Source: Oscillospiraceae bacterium (GTDB taxonomy: Bacteria > Bacillota > Clostridia > Oscillospirales > Ruminococcaceae). Taken from it: a stretch of 7,332 nucleotides of DNA. How positions within the stretch are numbered: the first letter of the stretch is position 1; each line of letters starts with the position of its first letter. Shown here piece after piece: positions 1 to 7,122 of the stretch. Under the pieces are notes generated by a model. The model ran no database searches. It saw nothing but the letters and a program-made list of their open reading frames with translations, and was not told the origin of the DNA. The position numbers and the translations under genes were made by a program. Location: NCBI GenBank assembly GCA_031281115.1, contig JAITFV010000328.1:1-7332 (forward strand), in the 5' to 3' direction.

Positions 1-894
1 TTCATGGACCATATGATGCCGGAGATGGACGGCATTGAAGCTACTGCCCGTATCCGCGAAATAAACTCCGCTGTACCGATTATCGCGCTGACCGCCAACG
101 CTATGATTGGCTCTAAAGAAATGCTCGTAAAAGCAGGAATGAACGACCTTTTAGCGAAACCGATTGTAATTGATGAGATGTATAGTGTGTTGCGAAAATG
201 GCTTCCGGCAAAGAAAATCATCTCAAAGCAAAACCCTACCTCCGAAAATCCTATTATAATTGATGATTTGTTAAGCTTCATGGAAAAAGGAGGCAGAATT
301 ATAACCGCTGCCATGAACATCCCGGAATTAGACGTGAATGCGGGGCTTTCCGCTGCTGCATTCAGAGAAGATGTTTATGAAAGCTCGCTGAAACTCCTCT
401 TCTCGAAAATCCCGAAGATTACGGATACTCTGAAAATCTGCCTTGATGAAAATAATATCCCAGAATTCATTCTTCATGTGCAGGAAATGAAAAGTTCGCT
501 TTCCGCTGTCGGAGCCTCTTCTCTTTCAAATCAGGCTGCCGCGCTTGAAGGCGCGGGAAGTGAAGGTGACAGCGAATCGTGCAAAAAAATGTTCCCCGAA
601 TTCGCTGCGAGTTTAAAAATGCTTAAGGAGCAGATTGCATTGTTTTTCACCGGCGATGCGCCCGTGCCGAAAAAAACCGGTACGCAAGCGATTTTGAATA
701 AAAATATCGCCGTTCTTACGGAGGCTCTGGAGAATTATAATTATGATTTATTGATTGAAACTATTACAAGTATGGCTGAGTTTAATTTCGGGTTTGAAAT
801 TAACAGCGATATTTTAAAAATTAAAATCCTGGCAGATAATTTTGATTATGACGGAATAATCGAAGCCTTGGGAGAGATTCGAGATTTAAGATGA
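1..894 (+). CDS. Hybrid sensor histidine kinase, C-terminal part (receiver + degenerate Hpt), 5' truncated
   Basis: The reading frame is open from base 1, so the true start and the sensor and kinase domains lie upstream. Residue numbers count from the Met at base 4. Residues 1-68 are the second half of a response-regulator receiver domain: phospho-acceptor Asp2 in MDHMMPEMDG, the conserved Thr30 in ALTAN and Lys52 in AKP. After a short linker, residues about 106-215 resemble an Hpt domain: the entry motif IPELDVNAGL, then VQEMKSSLSAVGASSLS. In Hpt domains this helix normally reads HxxKS; here the His position is Gln160, while Lys163 and Ser164 are kept. Residues 230-296 form a helical tail ending in a NFDYDGIIEAL segment, common at the ends of such kinases. 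The expected role is a membrane or cytosolic phosphorelay sensor, but the Hpt part probably cannot carry phosphate. The stop codon overlaps the lhr start (ATGA). Domain assignment is secure; the signal sensed is unknown. Confidence 0.88.
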   Translation, partial: FMDHMMPEMDGIEATARIREINSAVPIIALTANAMIGSKEMLVKAGMNDLLAKPIVIDEMYSVLRKWLPAKKIISKQNPTSENPIIIDDLLSFMEKGGRIITAAMNIPELDVNAGLSAAAFREDVYESSLKLLFSKIPKITDTLKICLDENNIPEFILHVQEMKSSLSAVGASSLSNQAAALEGAGSEGDSESCKKMFPEFAASLKMLKEQIALFFTGDAPVPKKTGTQAILNKNIAVLTEALENYNYDLLIETITSMAEFNFGFEINSDILKIKILADNFDYDGIIEALGEIRDLR

Positions 895-3800
895 CATTGT
901 TTAATAAAAACACAAGAAACTGGTTCAAAAAGACCCTCGGCGAACCCACGGCTGTTCAGTCTGAAGCGTGGGCTGCAATCGCCGAAGGTTCACACGCGCT
1001 TGTAAGCGCACCGACCGGCACAGGCAAGACCTTGTCGGCTTTTCTTGTTTTTATTGACAGATTAATGGAATTATCGAAAAAAGGCGAGTTGAAGGACGAG
1101 TTGTACGTAATTTATATATCGCCGCTCAAGGCGCTTGCGGGGGACATTCGCGAGAATTTACATCGCCCGCTTGCTGGAATAGCCGATGGTGACTTTCCGC
1201 CTGTAACTACCTTTGTGCGAACCGGCGACACTACCTCTGCCGAACGTCAGAAAATGCTGCGCAAACCGCCGCATATTCTTATTACAACACCGGAATCTTT
1301 ATACTTGCTGCTGACATCAAAATCAGGGCGCGGGATATTGAAAACCGCGAAAGCTGTGATTGCGGATGAACTTCACGCCATGATGAACTCTAAGCGCGGC
1401 GCGCATTTTATGCTGTCGCTTGCACGATTGGACAAGCTGTGCGGAAAACCGCTTCAGCGAATCGGGCTTTCCGCGACCGTAAATCCGCTCCGGCTCGCGG
1501 CAGATTATCTTTCCGGCGGTGAACCTGTGAAAATTATCGCGCCTAAGATGCAGAAAGATTTTGAAATCGTTGTTACAGGTCCTAAGGAGGATTTCGGGCT
1601 TCTGCCGCACGGCACAATCTGGACGGAAATCGCACGTATGGTATTCAAGCAGTGCGAGGGTGCGCGGAGCGTAATCGCTTTTACTGACGGGCGTATGTTC
1701 ACGGAGAAGCTGGCTTTCTATGTCAATCAGATTGCAGGTGAAAATTTCGCACTCACGCACCACGGCTGCGTTTCAAAAGAACAGCGGCAAAAAGCTGAAA
1801 TGAGGCTTCGCAGCGGCGATTTAAGGCTGCTCTGCGCAACTTCCTCAATGGAGCTCGGCATTGACGTGGGAGAAGTTGACAAAGTTTTACAAATAGGTTC
1901 CCCAAAGAGCGTTTCGAGCGTTTTGCAGCGGCTCGGACGTGCGGGCCATAATCCGGGCAGATTAAGCGTAATGCGCATCTTCCCTAAAACCGCTGCAGAC
2001 GGGCTGTTCTGCGGGCTGACCGCTTACGCTGCTGTTCATTATGGCGTTGAACCTTTGAAGCCGCCGCGGCTTTGTTTTGATGTGCTGTCACAGCACTTAG
2101 TTTCCATGGCGGCAGAAAGCGGCTACACAATTGATGAAATTATGGAACTTCTCCGGCGCGCCTACCCTTTCCGCGAAGTCACGCGGGAAGATGTTAAATC
2201 AATCCTTGAAATGCTCGCAGGTGATTATGAACATGACAGGGATTTACCGGTTCGCCCCCGTTTATTTTACGACAGGATTAACGAGCGCGCCGAGGGGGAC
2301 GCATACAGCAGAATACTGGCTGTTCGAGCCGGCGGGACGATTCCCGATACAGGAATGTTCGCTGTTAAGAGCGAGTCCGGCGTAAAGCTTGGCGAACTTG
2401 ACGAAGAATTCGTTTTTGAGTCGAGAGTCGGCGATAAATTTCTGCTCGGCTCGTTCGCATGGAAAATTACACAGATGAACAAAGACACTGTCACGGTTCG
2501 GCAGGCAATGAGCGACGGCGCTCGTCCTCCTTTTTACAGACATATGTGGATGAGCAGAAACTACAGTATGTCGGGCTTCTTCGGTGAGCAGATGAGAAAG
2601 CTGTCTTATGCGGAAACTCACGATGATGTTGTGAAAATTCTGCGCGGTTTCGGTATGGACGAGAACTCGGCGGCAGATACGGGACATTATCTCATGCGGC
2701 AAAAAGAATCCGTCGGAATCCTCCATGACGATAAAACTATAATAGCCGAGCATTTCTGTGATGAATCCGGCGACAACCAGCTCATGCTCCACTCGATTTT
2801 CGGCAGGCAGGTGAATTTTCCTCTCGGGCTTTTATTACAGCATAAATTAGAAGAGCTCACCGGTGCTTCAGCGGCTTTATGTGACGACGATGACGGGGTT
2901 CTGCTTTATCTGCGCGGTAAGTATGAAATTCCCGAAAATCTTTTGCAGATGATTGCACCTGAAAATGCGCGGGAAATTCTTGAAGCGTTATTACCGACTT
3001 CTTCCCTTTTTAGCATTGCATTCAGGCATAACGCCGCCCGTGCGCTTGTAATGGGTATCCGTCAGGGTAAACGGCAGCCGCTTTGGGTTCAGCGGCTCCG
3101 CGGCGCGGAAACGCTCGACATGATTATTGAGCACCGGAATCACCCTCTCATTCGTGAAACCATGCGCGAATGTCTTGAGGATTACTGGAATCTTGACGGG
3201 CTTGTTGAGGTGCTTGAAAAAATTAAAAACGGCGGAATCGAAGTCCGTGAAATAACAAGCGAGGAACCTTCACCCATGTCTTTGGGACTCCGCAGAATGG
3301 CGGAAGCAAATTTCCTGTATGAATATTATCCGTCTACAAAGCGAATCAATCAGTCGGTTGAAGAAGCCTTGAAAGAAGCGGAAAAAATTAAGCCTGCTTC
3401 AGAATTCCTCGCCAATTCTGAACGGAAGAAGTTACCGCAGGATGAAAACCGGCTCCACTCGCTGTTAATGATTGAAGGTGATTTGGAAAGCGGCGAACTT
3501 GATTTACCTTTATTATGGTTCGAGAATCTCGCAAAAGCCGGAAGAATCGCCTATATTGAACCGGGATTGTGGATTGCTGCCGAACATCTTGAGGAATACG
3601 AGGAACCCGCTCTCCAAAAAATTATACGCCGCTGCCTGCGTTATAAAGGTGCGGCGGATGCTGAAAGTATTTCCGCACGTTATTTTATTTCTGCGAAAGC
3701 TGCAGAGAAGGTATTACGCGCTCTCTGCGAAGAAAAAGCAATTATTGAGGATAGCGGGCTTTATTATCATGCAGACCTGTACGAAAAAGCAAGGCGCGAA

Positions 3801-4955
3801 ACTATTGCTTTCCGGCGCAGTGAAATCAAAACCGCGCCGCCGCAGAATTACGCGGCTTTACTCGCAAATAATCTGCGTATAAATGCACCGCCGACCGAGC
3901 AGTCAGACCATGCGCTCAATGCGCTCGCCGACCGCTCATTTCCGATTAGTTTGTGGGAAAATGTACTTCTCCCCGCCCGAGTTAAATCCTATAACTGCGG
4001 GCTGCTTGACAAGCTGCTGTCCGAGGGAAAATATTTTTGGAATATAAATGAAAATGAGCTTACTTTTCACCTTTATGAAAATATAAACTGGGATTCAGAG
4101 CCGTCAGCGGAACTTGAAGGCGACGAAAAAGCAATTTTCGAGCAGATAAAAAAGCGCGGCGCGGTTTTCCTGTCGGCTCTTTCAAGCGCGGTTAATCAGC
4201 GCCCGCTCTTGGAGCCTGCACTGTCTTTGATTGAAAAAGGCTTACTGCGGGCAGATTCTTTTGTGCCTGTAAGGCAAATTCAAGACAAAGAAAAACTCCT
4301 GACCGCGCCTGTAAAACAGCGTGTTTCAGCGACTGTTAAGGCGCTTAACGCCGGGCGCTTTGACCTTGTCCGTCCTGTCGCTGAAAAATCAATTGAAGAT
4401 TGTATCAGCAGCGCTTTCGATAAAGCAATTATTCTCTGCCGCGAGACTGCGGCACAGATGGGTTTGCCTTGGGGACCGGCGCTTGAAAAACTCCGCGTGT
4501 GGGAATATACGGGTAAGGTGCGCCGCGGATATTTCGCGGAGGGTTTGTCGGGGGCGCAGTTTATCCGCGATGAGGATTTTACTAAAACTGTTCACGCTCT
4601 TGCGAATCCACGTAATGATTTTGTTTGCATTAATGCAGCCGACCCGCTGATGCCGTGGGGCAATCCCCTGCCGCACTTGCCGGAGCGGAATTTCATCTGT
4701 GTCTCCGGAACTGCTGTTGTTTTAAAAGCAGGTGTCCCCGTAGCATTGCTCGAGAAACAAGGGCGGGTTCTCCGGGTTTTCGAGCCTGAATTTGCCGCGG
4801 AAGCCGTCGCGGCTTTTGCGGGAGATTTTAAAAAAGGTTTTATTTTCCCGAATTTAAAAAGATTAATAATTAAACAATATCCCAAAGAAGCCGAATCCGC
4901 GCTTAAAAGCGCGGGGTTCATGAGCCAGATGTTGGATTTTGCACTTTATAAGTAG
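891..4955 (+). CDS. lhr: Lhr-type ATP-dependent DNA helicase, full length with C-terminal domain
   Basis: Superfamily 2 3'-5' DNA helicase of the Lhr (large helicase-related) family, 1354 aa, against about 1500 for E. coli and mycobacterial Lhr. RecA1 shows Q23, Walker A APTGTGKT (40-47), SPLKAL (77-82), TTPESL (132-137), DELH (159-162) and SAT (194-196). RecA2 shows AFTDGR (263-268), HHG (290-292), TSSMELGIDVGEVD (317-330) and QRLGRAGH (346-353). A winged-helix region (about 400-460) and the Lhr beta domain with the DEAD/DEAH-associated region (about 470-800) follow, the latter containing LMLHSIFGRQVN and EEPSPM. Residues about 850-1354 match the Lhr C-terminal domain: WENVLLPARVKSY (1022-1034), GKVRRGYFAEGLSGAQF (1208-1224) and NAADPLMPWG (1248-1257). 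The E. coli C-terminal domain is reported to have uracil-DNA glycosylase activity needing an Asp near the C-terminus; Asp1349 is a candidate equivalent, untested. The start is fixed by the ATGA overlap and a family-like N-terminus. Likely role: DNA repair. No frameshift seen. Confidence 0.95.
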   Translation: MTLFNKNTRNWFKKTLGEPTAVQSEAWAAIAEGSHALVSAPTGTGKTLSAFLVFIDRLMELSKKGELKDELYVIYISPLKALAGDIRENLHRPLAGIADGDFPPVTTFVRTGDTTSAERQKMLRKPPHILITTPESLYLLLTSKSGRGILKTAKAVIADELHAMMNSKRGAHFMLSLARLDKLCGKPLQRIGLSATVNPLRLAADYLSGGEPVKIIAPKMQKDFEIVVTGPKEDFGLLPHGTIWTEIARMVFKQCEGARSVIAFTDGRMFTEKLAFYVNQIAGENFALTHHGCVSKEQRQKAEMRLRSGDLRLLCATSSMELGIDVGEVDKVLQIGSPKSVSSVLQRLGRAGHNPGRLSVMRIFPKTAADGLFCGLTAYAAVHYGVEPLKPPRLCFDVLSQHLVSMAAESGYTIDEIMELLRRAYPFREVTREDVKSILEMLAGDYEHDRDLPVRPRLFYDRINERAEGDAYSRILAVRAGGTIPDTGMFAVKSESGVKLGELDEEFVFESRVGDKFLLGSFAWKITQMNKDTVTVRQAMSDGARPPFYRHMWMSRNYSMSGFFGEQMRKLSYAETHDDVVKILRGFGMDENSAADTGHYLMRQKESVGILHDDKTIIAEHFCDESGDNQLMLHSIFGRQVNFPLGLLLQHKLEELTGASAALCDDDDGVLLYLRGKYEIPENLLQMIAPENAREILEALLPTSSLFSIAFRHNAARALVMGIRQGKRQPLWVQRLRGAETLDMIIEHRNHPLIRETMRECLEDYWNLDGLVEVLEKIKNGGIEVREITSEEPSPMSLGLRRMAEANFLYEYYPSTKRINQSVEEALKEAEKIKPASEFLANSERKKLPQDENRLHSLLMIEGDLESGELDLPLLWFENLAKAGRIAYIEPGLWIAAEHLEEYEEPALQKIIRRCLRYKGAADAESISARYFISAKAAEKVLRALCEEKAIIEDSGLYYHADLYEKARRETIAFRRSEIKTAPPQNYAALLANNLRINAPPTEQSDHALNALADRSFPISLWENVLLPARVKSYNCGLLDKLLSEGKYFWNINENELTFHLYENINWDSEPSAELEGDEKAIFEQIKKRGAVFLSALSSAVNQRPLLEPALSLIEKGLLRADSFVPVRQIQDKEKLLTAPVKQRVSATVKALNAGRFDLVRPVAEKSIEDCISSAFDKAIILCRETAAQMGLPWGPALEKLRVWEYTGKVRRGYFAEGLSGAQFIRDEDFTKTVHALANPRNDFVCINAADPLMPWGNPLPHLPERNFICVSGTAVVLKAGVPVALLEKQGRVLRVFEPEFAAEAVAAFAGDFKKGFIFPNLKRLIIKQYPKEAESALKSAGFMSQMLDFALYK

Positions 4956-4984
4956 TTGACAAACCCAAAATATTGTGCTATACT
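4956..4984 (+). promoter_or_regulatory. SigA-type promoter of maf
   Basis: The -35 box TTGACA (4956-4961) and -10 box TATACT (4979-4984) are separated by exactly 17 bases, with an extended -10 TG at 4976-4977. The -35 starts on the base after the lhr stop codon. The predicted transcript start is near 4990, giving a leader of about 30 nt before maf. No intrinsic terminator lies between lhr and maf, so maf could also receive read-through from lhr. Confidence 0.85.
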
Positions 4985-5022
4985 CTTCTAAGATACCCCA
5001 AATGGAGGATTTTTAGGAGAGT

Positions 5023-5586
5023 ATGTTAATTTTAGCGAGTGCGTCACCGCGCAGACGTGAGCTGCTCAAAAGCGCAGGTTATAAATTCAAGATAATCCCC
5101 GCAGAGAGCGAGGAAATTATCCCGGAGGCGAAACCGGAGGAAGCGGCTGTTTTAACCGCGAAAAGCAAAGCGCTTGAAGTTTCGGCAAAACACCCGGATG
5201 ACGTAATCTTAGCCGCAGACACTATATTTTTCATAAGCGGCGAAATCATGAACAAACCTAAAGACGAAGCAGATGCTTTTCGGATGCTGAATATTTTATC
5301 GGGCGCACGACATACAGTGATTACCGCGGTTTGTATAATTTACAAAAATAGAATCCGCTCTTTCTTCGGACGGACATCGGTGGAGTTTTACAAGCTTTCG
5401 GAAGATGATATAGATGCCTACATAAAAACCGGCGAGCCTTTCGATAAAGCGGGAGCCTATGGCATACAGGAAAAAGGCGCACTGCTCGTAAAAGGCATCA
5501 GAGGCGATTTCTACAATGTAATGGGGCTGCCGCTCGCGAGAACGGTGCGGGAACTTAAAAAATTCGGAATAGAACCTGATATATAA
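5023..5586 (+). CDS. maf: Maf family nucleoside triphosphate pyrophosphatase
   Basis: Cytosolic house-cleaning enzyme that hydrolyses nucleoside triphosphates to monophosphate and pyrophosphate. At 187 aa it has the usual family length. Family motifs run in order: SASPRRRELL (6-15), AADT with Asp66 aligning with the proposed general base, NKP with Lys78 (77-79), LSGARH (92-97), then TGEPFDKAGAYGIQ (136-149) with Gln149, and GDFYNVMGLPL (161-171). The KAGAYGIQ form is typical of the dTTP/UTP pyrophosphatase (YhdE-like) subgroup rather than the 7-methyl-GTP subgroup; the subgroup call is inference. Start chosen at ATG 5023 because AGGAGA (5015-5020) precedes it and the protein begins directly at the first motif. 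Some Maf proteins are linked to septum or division control. Transcribed from its own promoter at 4956-4984. A hairpin repeat abuts the stop codon. Confidence 0.95.
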   Translation: MLILASASPRRRELLKSAGYKFKIIPAESEEIIPEAKPEEAAVLTAKSKALEVSAKHPDDVILAADTIFFISGEIMNKPKDEADAFRMLNILSGARHTVITAVCIIYKNRIRSFFGRTSVEFYKLSEDDIDAYIKTGEPFDKAGAYGIQEKGALLVKGIRGDFYNVMGLPLARTVRELKKFGIEPDI

Positions 5587-5701
5587 TACTGTTTCTGAAC
5601 AAACAAAGTTTGTTCAGAAACAGGGATTGCGCTGCTGCAACAGTGCCTGCGGCTCGCAAGCCGCGGAACCTGTTATCCATTTCTTAAATGGATAACAGTA
5701 T
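5586..5701. repeat. Hairpin repeat element, copy 1 (four stem-loops, 8-bp terminal inverted repeats)
   Basis: Sits in the 205-nt gap between maf and the next gene and begins on the last base of the maf stop codon. The ends are inverted 8-mers, ATACTGTT (5586-5593) and AACAGTAT (5694-5701). Inside are a perfect 16-bp hairpin with loop AAA (5589-5623), a weaker GC-rich fold (about 5629-5647), GCGGCT-CGCA-AGCCGC (5649-5664), and a perfect 13-bp hairpin with loop CTT (5670-5698). The GC-rich middle (5623-5665) recurs in reverse orientation at 7049-7091. None of the hairpins is followed by a T run on the plus strand, so they are not standard terminators. Likely a REP/MITE-like non-autonomous element or a structured RNA segment; which one is unknown. 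Confidence 0.8.
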
Positions 5702-5777
5702 GAATACAGGTTCTAAAAGTCTAATAGGCAATTTATTCAAAAGTTAGTGGAAATGTCTGACAAATTCTATAAAATTG

Positions 5778-5785
5778 AAGAGGTG
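5778..5785 (+). promoter_or_regulatory. Ribosome binding site deciding the start at 5792
   Basis: AAGAGGTG lies six bases before ATG 5792. The upstream in-frame ATG at 5747 has only a poor AGTGGA-like sequence ahead of it, so the internal ATG is preferred. Confidence 0.65.
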
Positions 5786-5791
5786 CAAAAA

Positions 5792-6214
5792 ATGTTTGGA
5801 TTATTTAAGAGAAAGAAGAAGCTTGATTTGGGGTATGAGGAGCAGCCGCAAATACAAGTGCAGGAAGAAAACAGCGCGCCGTATTATCGCGAAATAGAAA
5901 AAAGCGGTTACTTTTTGAATGAGAAGGACATAAAAGTAATTGTGAAAGCATGCGTTTTCTTCGCGAAAAACGGCGACGGTTACGGCGATGTTGTTGAAAG
6001 AATCCCTGAAACCGGCGGCAAACTCCGCGATAAAACGGATTTATCGCCTGATGACATAACGGTGATTTCTATTTGCTTGCAAGCTTATAACAACGAGATG
6101 TGTAAATTTATAAGCGAGTACCCCGAATCACCCGATATGTTTAAACTGCGGAGCGAGAAAGTATATTTTCTGACTATAATTGAAAAATTAACGAATTATT
6201 TGACAGTGAGATAA
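5792..6214 (+). CDS. Small cytosolic protein of unknown function
   Basis: I do not recognise this 140-aa protein. From the chosen start it begins MFGLFKRKKKLDLGYEEQP, a short hydrophobic then Lys/Arg-rich start common in small Firmicutes proteins. It continues with a Gln/Glu-rich hydrophilic stretch (about 15-35) and an apparently alpha-helical remainder with alternating hydrophobic and charged residues (IKVIVKACVFFAK; DDITVISICLQAY; VYFLTIIEKLTNYL). There is no signal peptide, no convincing membrane span and no catalytic motif. An alternative start at 5747 would add 15 residues. Codon use resembles the neighbours. It is preceded by the hairpin repeat, and I see no clear promoter in 5702-5777, so it may depend on read-through from maf. 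Its last codons contain the -35 box of the next gene's promoter. It is likely a real gene because of its ribosome binding site and placement. Confidence 0.7.
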   Translation: MFGLFKRKKKLDLGYEEQPQIQVQEENSAPYYREIEKSGYFLNEKDIKVIVKACVFFAKNGDGYGDVVERIPETGGKLRDKTDLSPDDITVISICLQAYNNEMCKFISEYPESPDMFKLRSEKVYFLTIIEKLTNYLTVR

Positions 6215-6228
6215 TTTTATGTTATAAT
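6200..6228 (+). promoter_or_regulatory. Consensus SigA promoter of the lipoprotein gene
   Basis: TTGACA (6200-6205) and TATAAT (6223-6228), both perfect consensus, are separated by 17 bases, with an extended -10 TG at 6220-6221. The -35 lies inside the 3' end of the preceding gene. The predicted start near 6235 gives a leader of about 79 nt. That leader is very AT-rich and holds an 8-bp all-AT inverted repeat (6252-6272, loop CTATA), probably too weak to matter. Confidence 0.9.
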
Positions 6229-6313
6229 GTGTGAGTTATAGTCCTTTAATTTTAAAATTCTATAAATTTTAAGTTAATTGAGTATATTATATTAAAAAAG
6301 GAGTTTTTATCAA

Positions 6314-6916
6314 ATGAAAAAGTTTTGCGTATTACTTATGGCATCAATTATGGTTTTCACTTTCGCGGCTTGCGGCAGCGACCCTGCCGGCGATTTCGTT
6401 AAAACTATAGCGAACGGCAAATTCACCTTTGACATCGAAACGGTTATGGAAGGTGAGAAAATAACAGGATACATGGCAATGGACGGCGACAAAATGGTCG
6501 TAAGAATGGATAGCAATGATGACAGCATTAGAATTATCGCAAGGGACAACAATGTTTACATGATTTTTGACGAGATGGAAGCTTATCTTGAAATGTCTGC
6601 CGATGAAATGGGTATGGAAGATATGTTTTTCGGTGTTGACAGCGGAATTACACCCACAAAATCCGGAGAAGGTTCAGAAAATCTGAATGGAAAATCTACG
6701 GATTACGTTGAATACGACGTTGAAGACGGAGGTTATTTCCGCGTGTTTGTCGAAGACGGCAAGGTAATAGCGTTTACAACTCATGATATGGAAGGTATAA
6801 ACATGTTTGTATCCAATGTGAAAAATACCGCCGTTTCAAGTTTGTTCGACTTGCCCTCCGGTTATGAAGCTTACACGGATATGTTCGAGATGATGATGGA
6901 TATGTATAGTTTCTAA
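6314..6916 (+). CDS. Predicted surface lipoprotein of unknown function
   Basis: 200-aa protein with a lipoprotein signal: Lys2-Lys3, hydrophobic core 4-18, and lipobox FAAC with Cys20 as the lipidation site (start of the mature protein, GSDPAG following). The rest is acidic and appears beta-rich. Paired strands such as GYMAMDGDKMVVRMD, SIRIIARDNNVYMIFDEME and GGYFRVFVEDGKVIAFTTH suggest a LolA/LppX-like or DUF4412-like half-barrel, and the segment FDLPSGYEAY near the end is usual in that kind of fold. The fold call is inference from the pattern; no ligand can be named. The tail (about 189-200) is Met-rich (DMFEMMMDMYSF). AAGGAG (6298-6303) lies ten bases before the ATG. Own perfect promoter and own terminator make it a monocistronic unit, likely well expressed. 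Acts outside the membrane, anchored by lipid. Confidence 0.85.
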   Translation: MKKFCVLLMASIMVFTFAACGSDPAGDFVKTIANGKFTFDIETVMEGEKITGYMAMDGDKMVVRMDSNDDSIRIIARDNNVYMIFDEMEAYLEMSADEMGMEDMFFGVDSGITPTKSGEGSENLNGKSTDYVEYDVEDGGYFRVFVEDGKVIAFTTHDMEGINMFVSNVKNTAVSSLFDLPSGYEAYTDMFEMMMDMYSF

Positions 6917-6929
6917 AAAGTTCCGGTTG

Positions 6930-6957
6930 ACGCCGTCCGAAGGGGCGGCGTTTTTTT
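6930..6957 (+). terminator. Intrinsic terminator after the lipoprotein gene
   Basis: Nine-base-pair GC-rich stem (6930-6938 with 6943-6951, one T-G wobble) around loop GAAG, followed directly by seven T residues (6951-6957). It starts 14 bases after the stop codon and closes the 6200-6957 transcription unit. Confidence 0.93.
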
Positions 6958-6980
6958 GTAAAAAAATTTTCAAAAATCTA

Positions 6981-6997
6981 TTGACTTATTCAGTCAA
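6981..6997. promoter_or_regulatory. Palindromic operator candidate 1
   Basis: 17-bp palindrome TTGAC-TTATTCA-GTCAA centred at 6989, with 7 of 8 position pairs complementary. It covers the whole -35 box and the front of the spacer. Binding here would block RNA polymerase. The TTGACT/AGTCAA half-site style fits TetR/AcrR-family operators; the protein is not seen. Confidence 0.6.
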
Positions 6998-7009
6998 CCG
7001 TGTTATAAT
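6981..7009 (+). promoter_or_regulatory. Strong SigA promoter for the gene starting at 7316
   Basis: TTGACT (6981-6986) and consensus TATAAT (7004-7009), 17 bases apart, with an extended -10 TG at 7001-7002. The predicted transcript start is near 7016, giving a leader of about 300 nt to the start codon at 7316. The -35 is part of a palindrome (see next entry), which suggests control by a repressor. Confidence 0.85.
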
Positions 7010-7012
7010 GAC

Positions 7013-7035
7013 ATTGACCGACTTAGTCAGTCAAT
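7013..7035. promoter_or_regulatory. Palindromic operator candidate 2 over the transcript start
   Basis: 23-bp palindrome centred at 7024, with 10 of 11 position pairs complementary. It shares the half-site CAGTCAA with candidate 1 and begins just after the -10 box. Centre-to-centre spacing is 35 bp. It could be a second repressor site. Alternatively it is the left outer hairpin of repeat copy 2, since copy 1 has a hairpin in the matching place. Confidence 0.6.
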
Positions 7036-7122
7036 CGTTCTGCCGCTTCGCGGCTTGCGAACCGCAGGCGCTGCCGCAGCAGCGCCATCCCAAAAATCCA
7101 ATAGACCAGTTTATTGGATTTT
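7013..7122. repeat. Hairpin repeat element, copy 2, inverted relative to copy 1
   Basis: The core 7049-7091 matches the reverse complement of 5623-5665 at 38 of 43 positions. Around the core are hairpins: the 23-bp palindrome at 7013-7035, GCCGC-TTC-GCGGC (7042-7054), a perfect 8-bp stem GGCGCTGC with loop CGCA (7067-7086), and an 11-bp stem with an 8-nt loop (7093-7122). The outer hairpins share no sequence with those of copy 1, only their position. An 8-nt stretch (7041-7048) is extra relative to copy 1. It lies in the leader of the downstream gene, after its promoter. The left boundary is uncertain. Confidence 0.75.

Noticed and set aside
1323..1763. Minus-strand open frame inside lhr, and further minus-strand frames at 2262-2792 and 4389-4921
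   Set aside because: They lie opposite a clearly coding helicase gene, show no recognisable domain and have Cys/Arg/Ser-rich shadow composition.
5002..5016. Five-codon open frame (MEDF stop) ahead of maf
   Set aside because: It has no ribosome binding site of its own at proper spacing and overlaps the maf Shine-Dalgarno; probably chance.
5589..5623. Hairpin after maf as an intrinsic terminator
   Set aside because: The stem is long and perfect, but the following plus-strand bases are GGATTGC with no T run.
5747..5791. Upstream start for the small unknown protein
   Set aside because: It has a weak Shine-Dalgarno. The internal ATG 5792 has AAGAGGTG at good spacing and a typical MFGLFKRKKK start.
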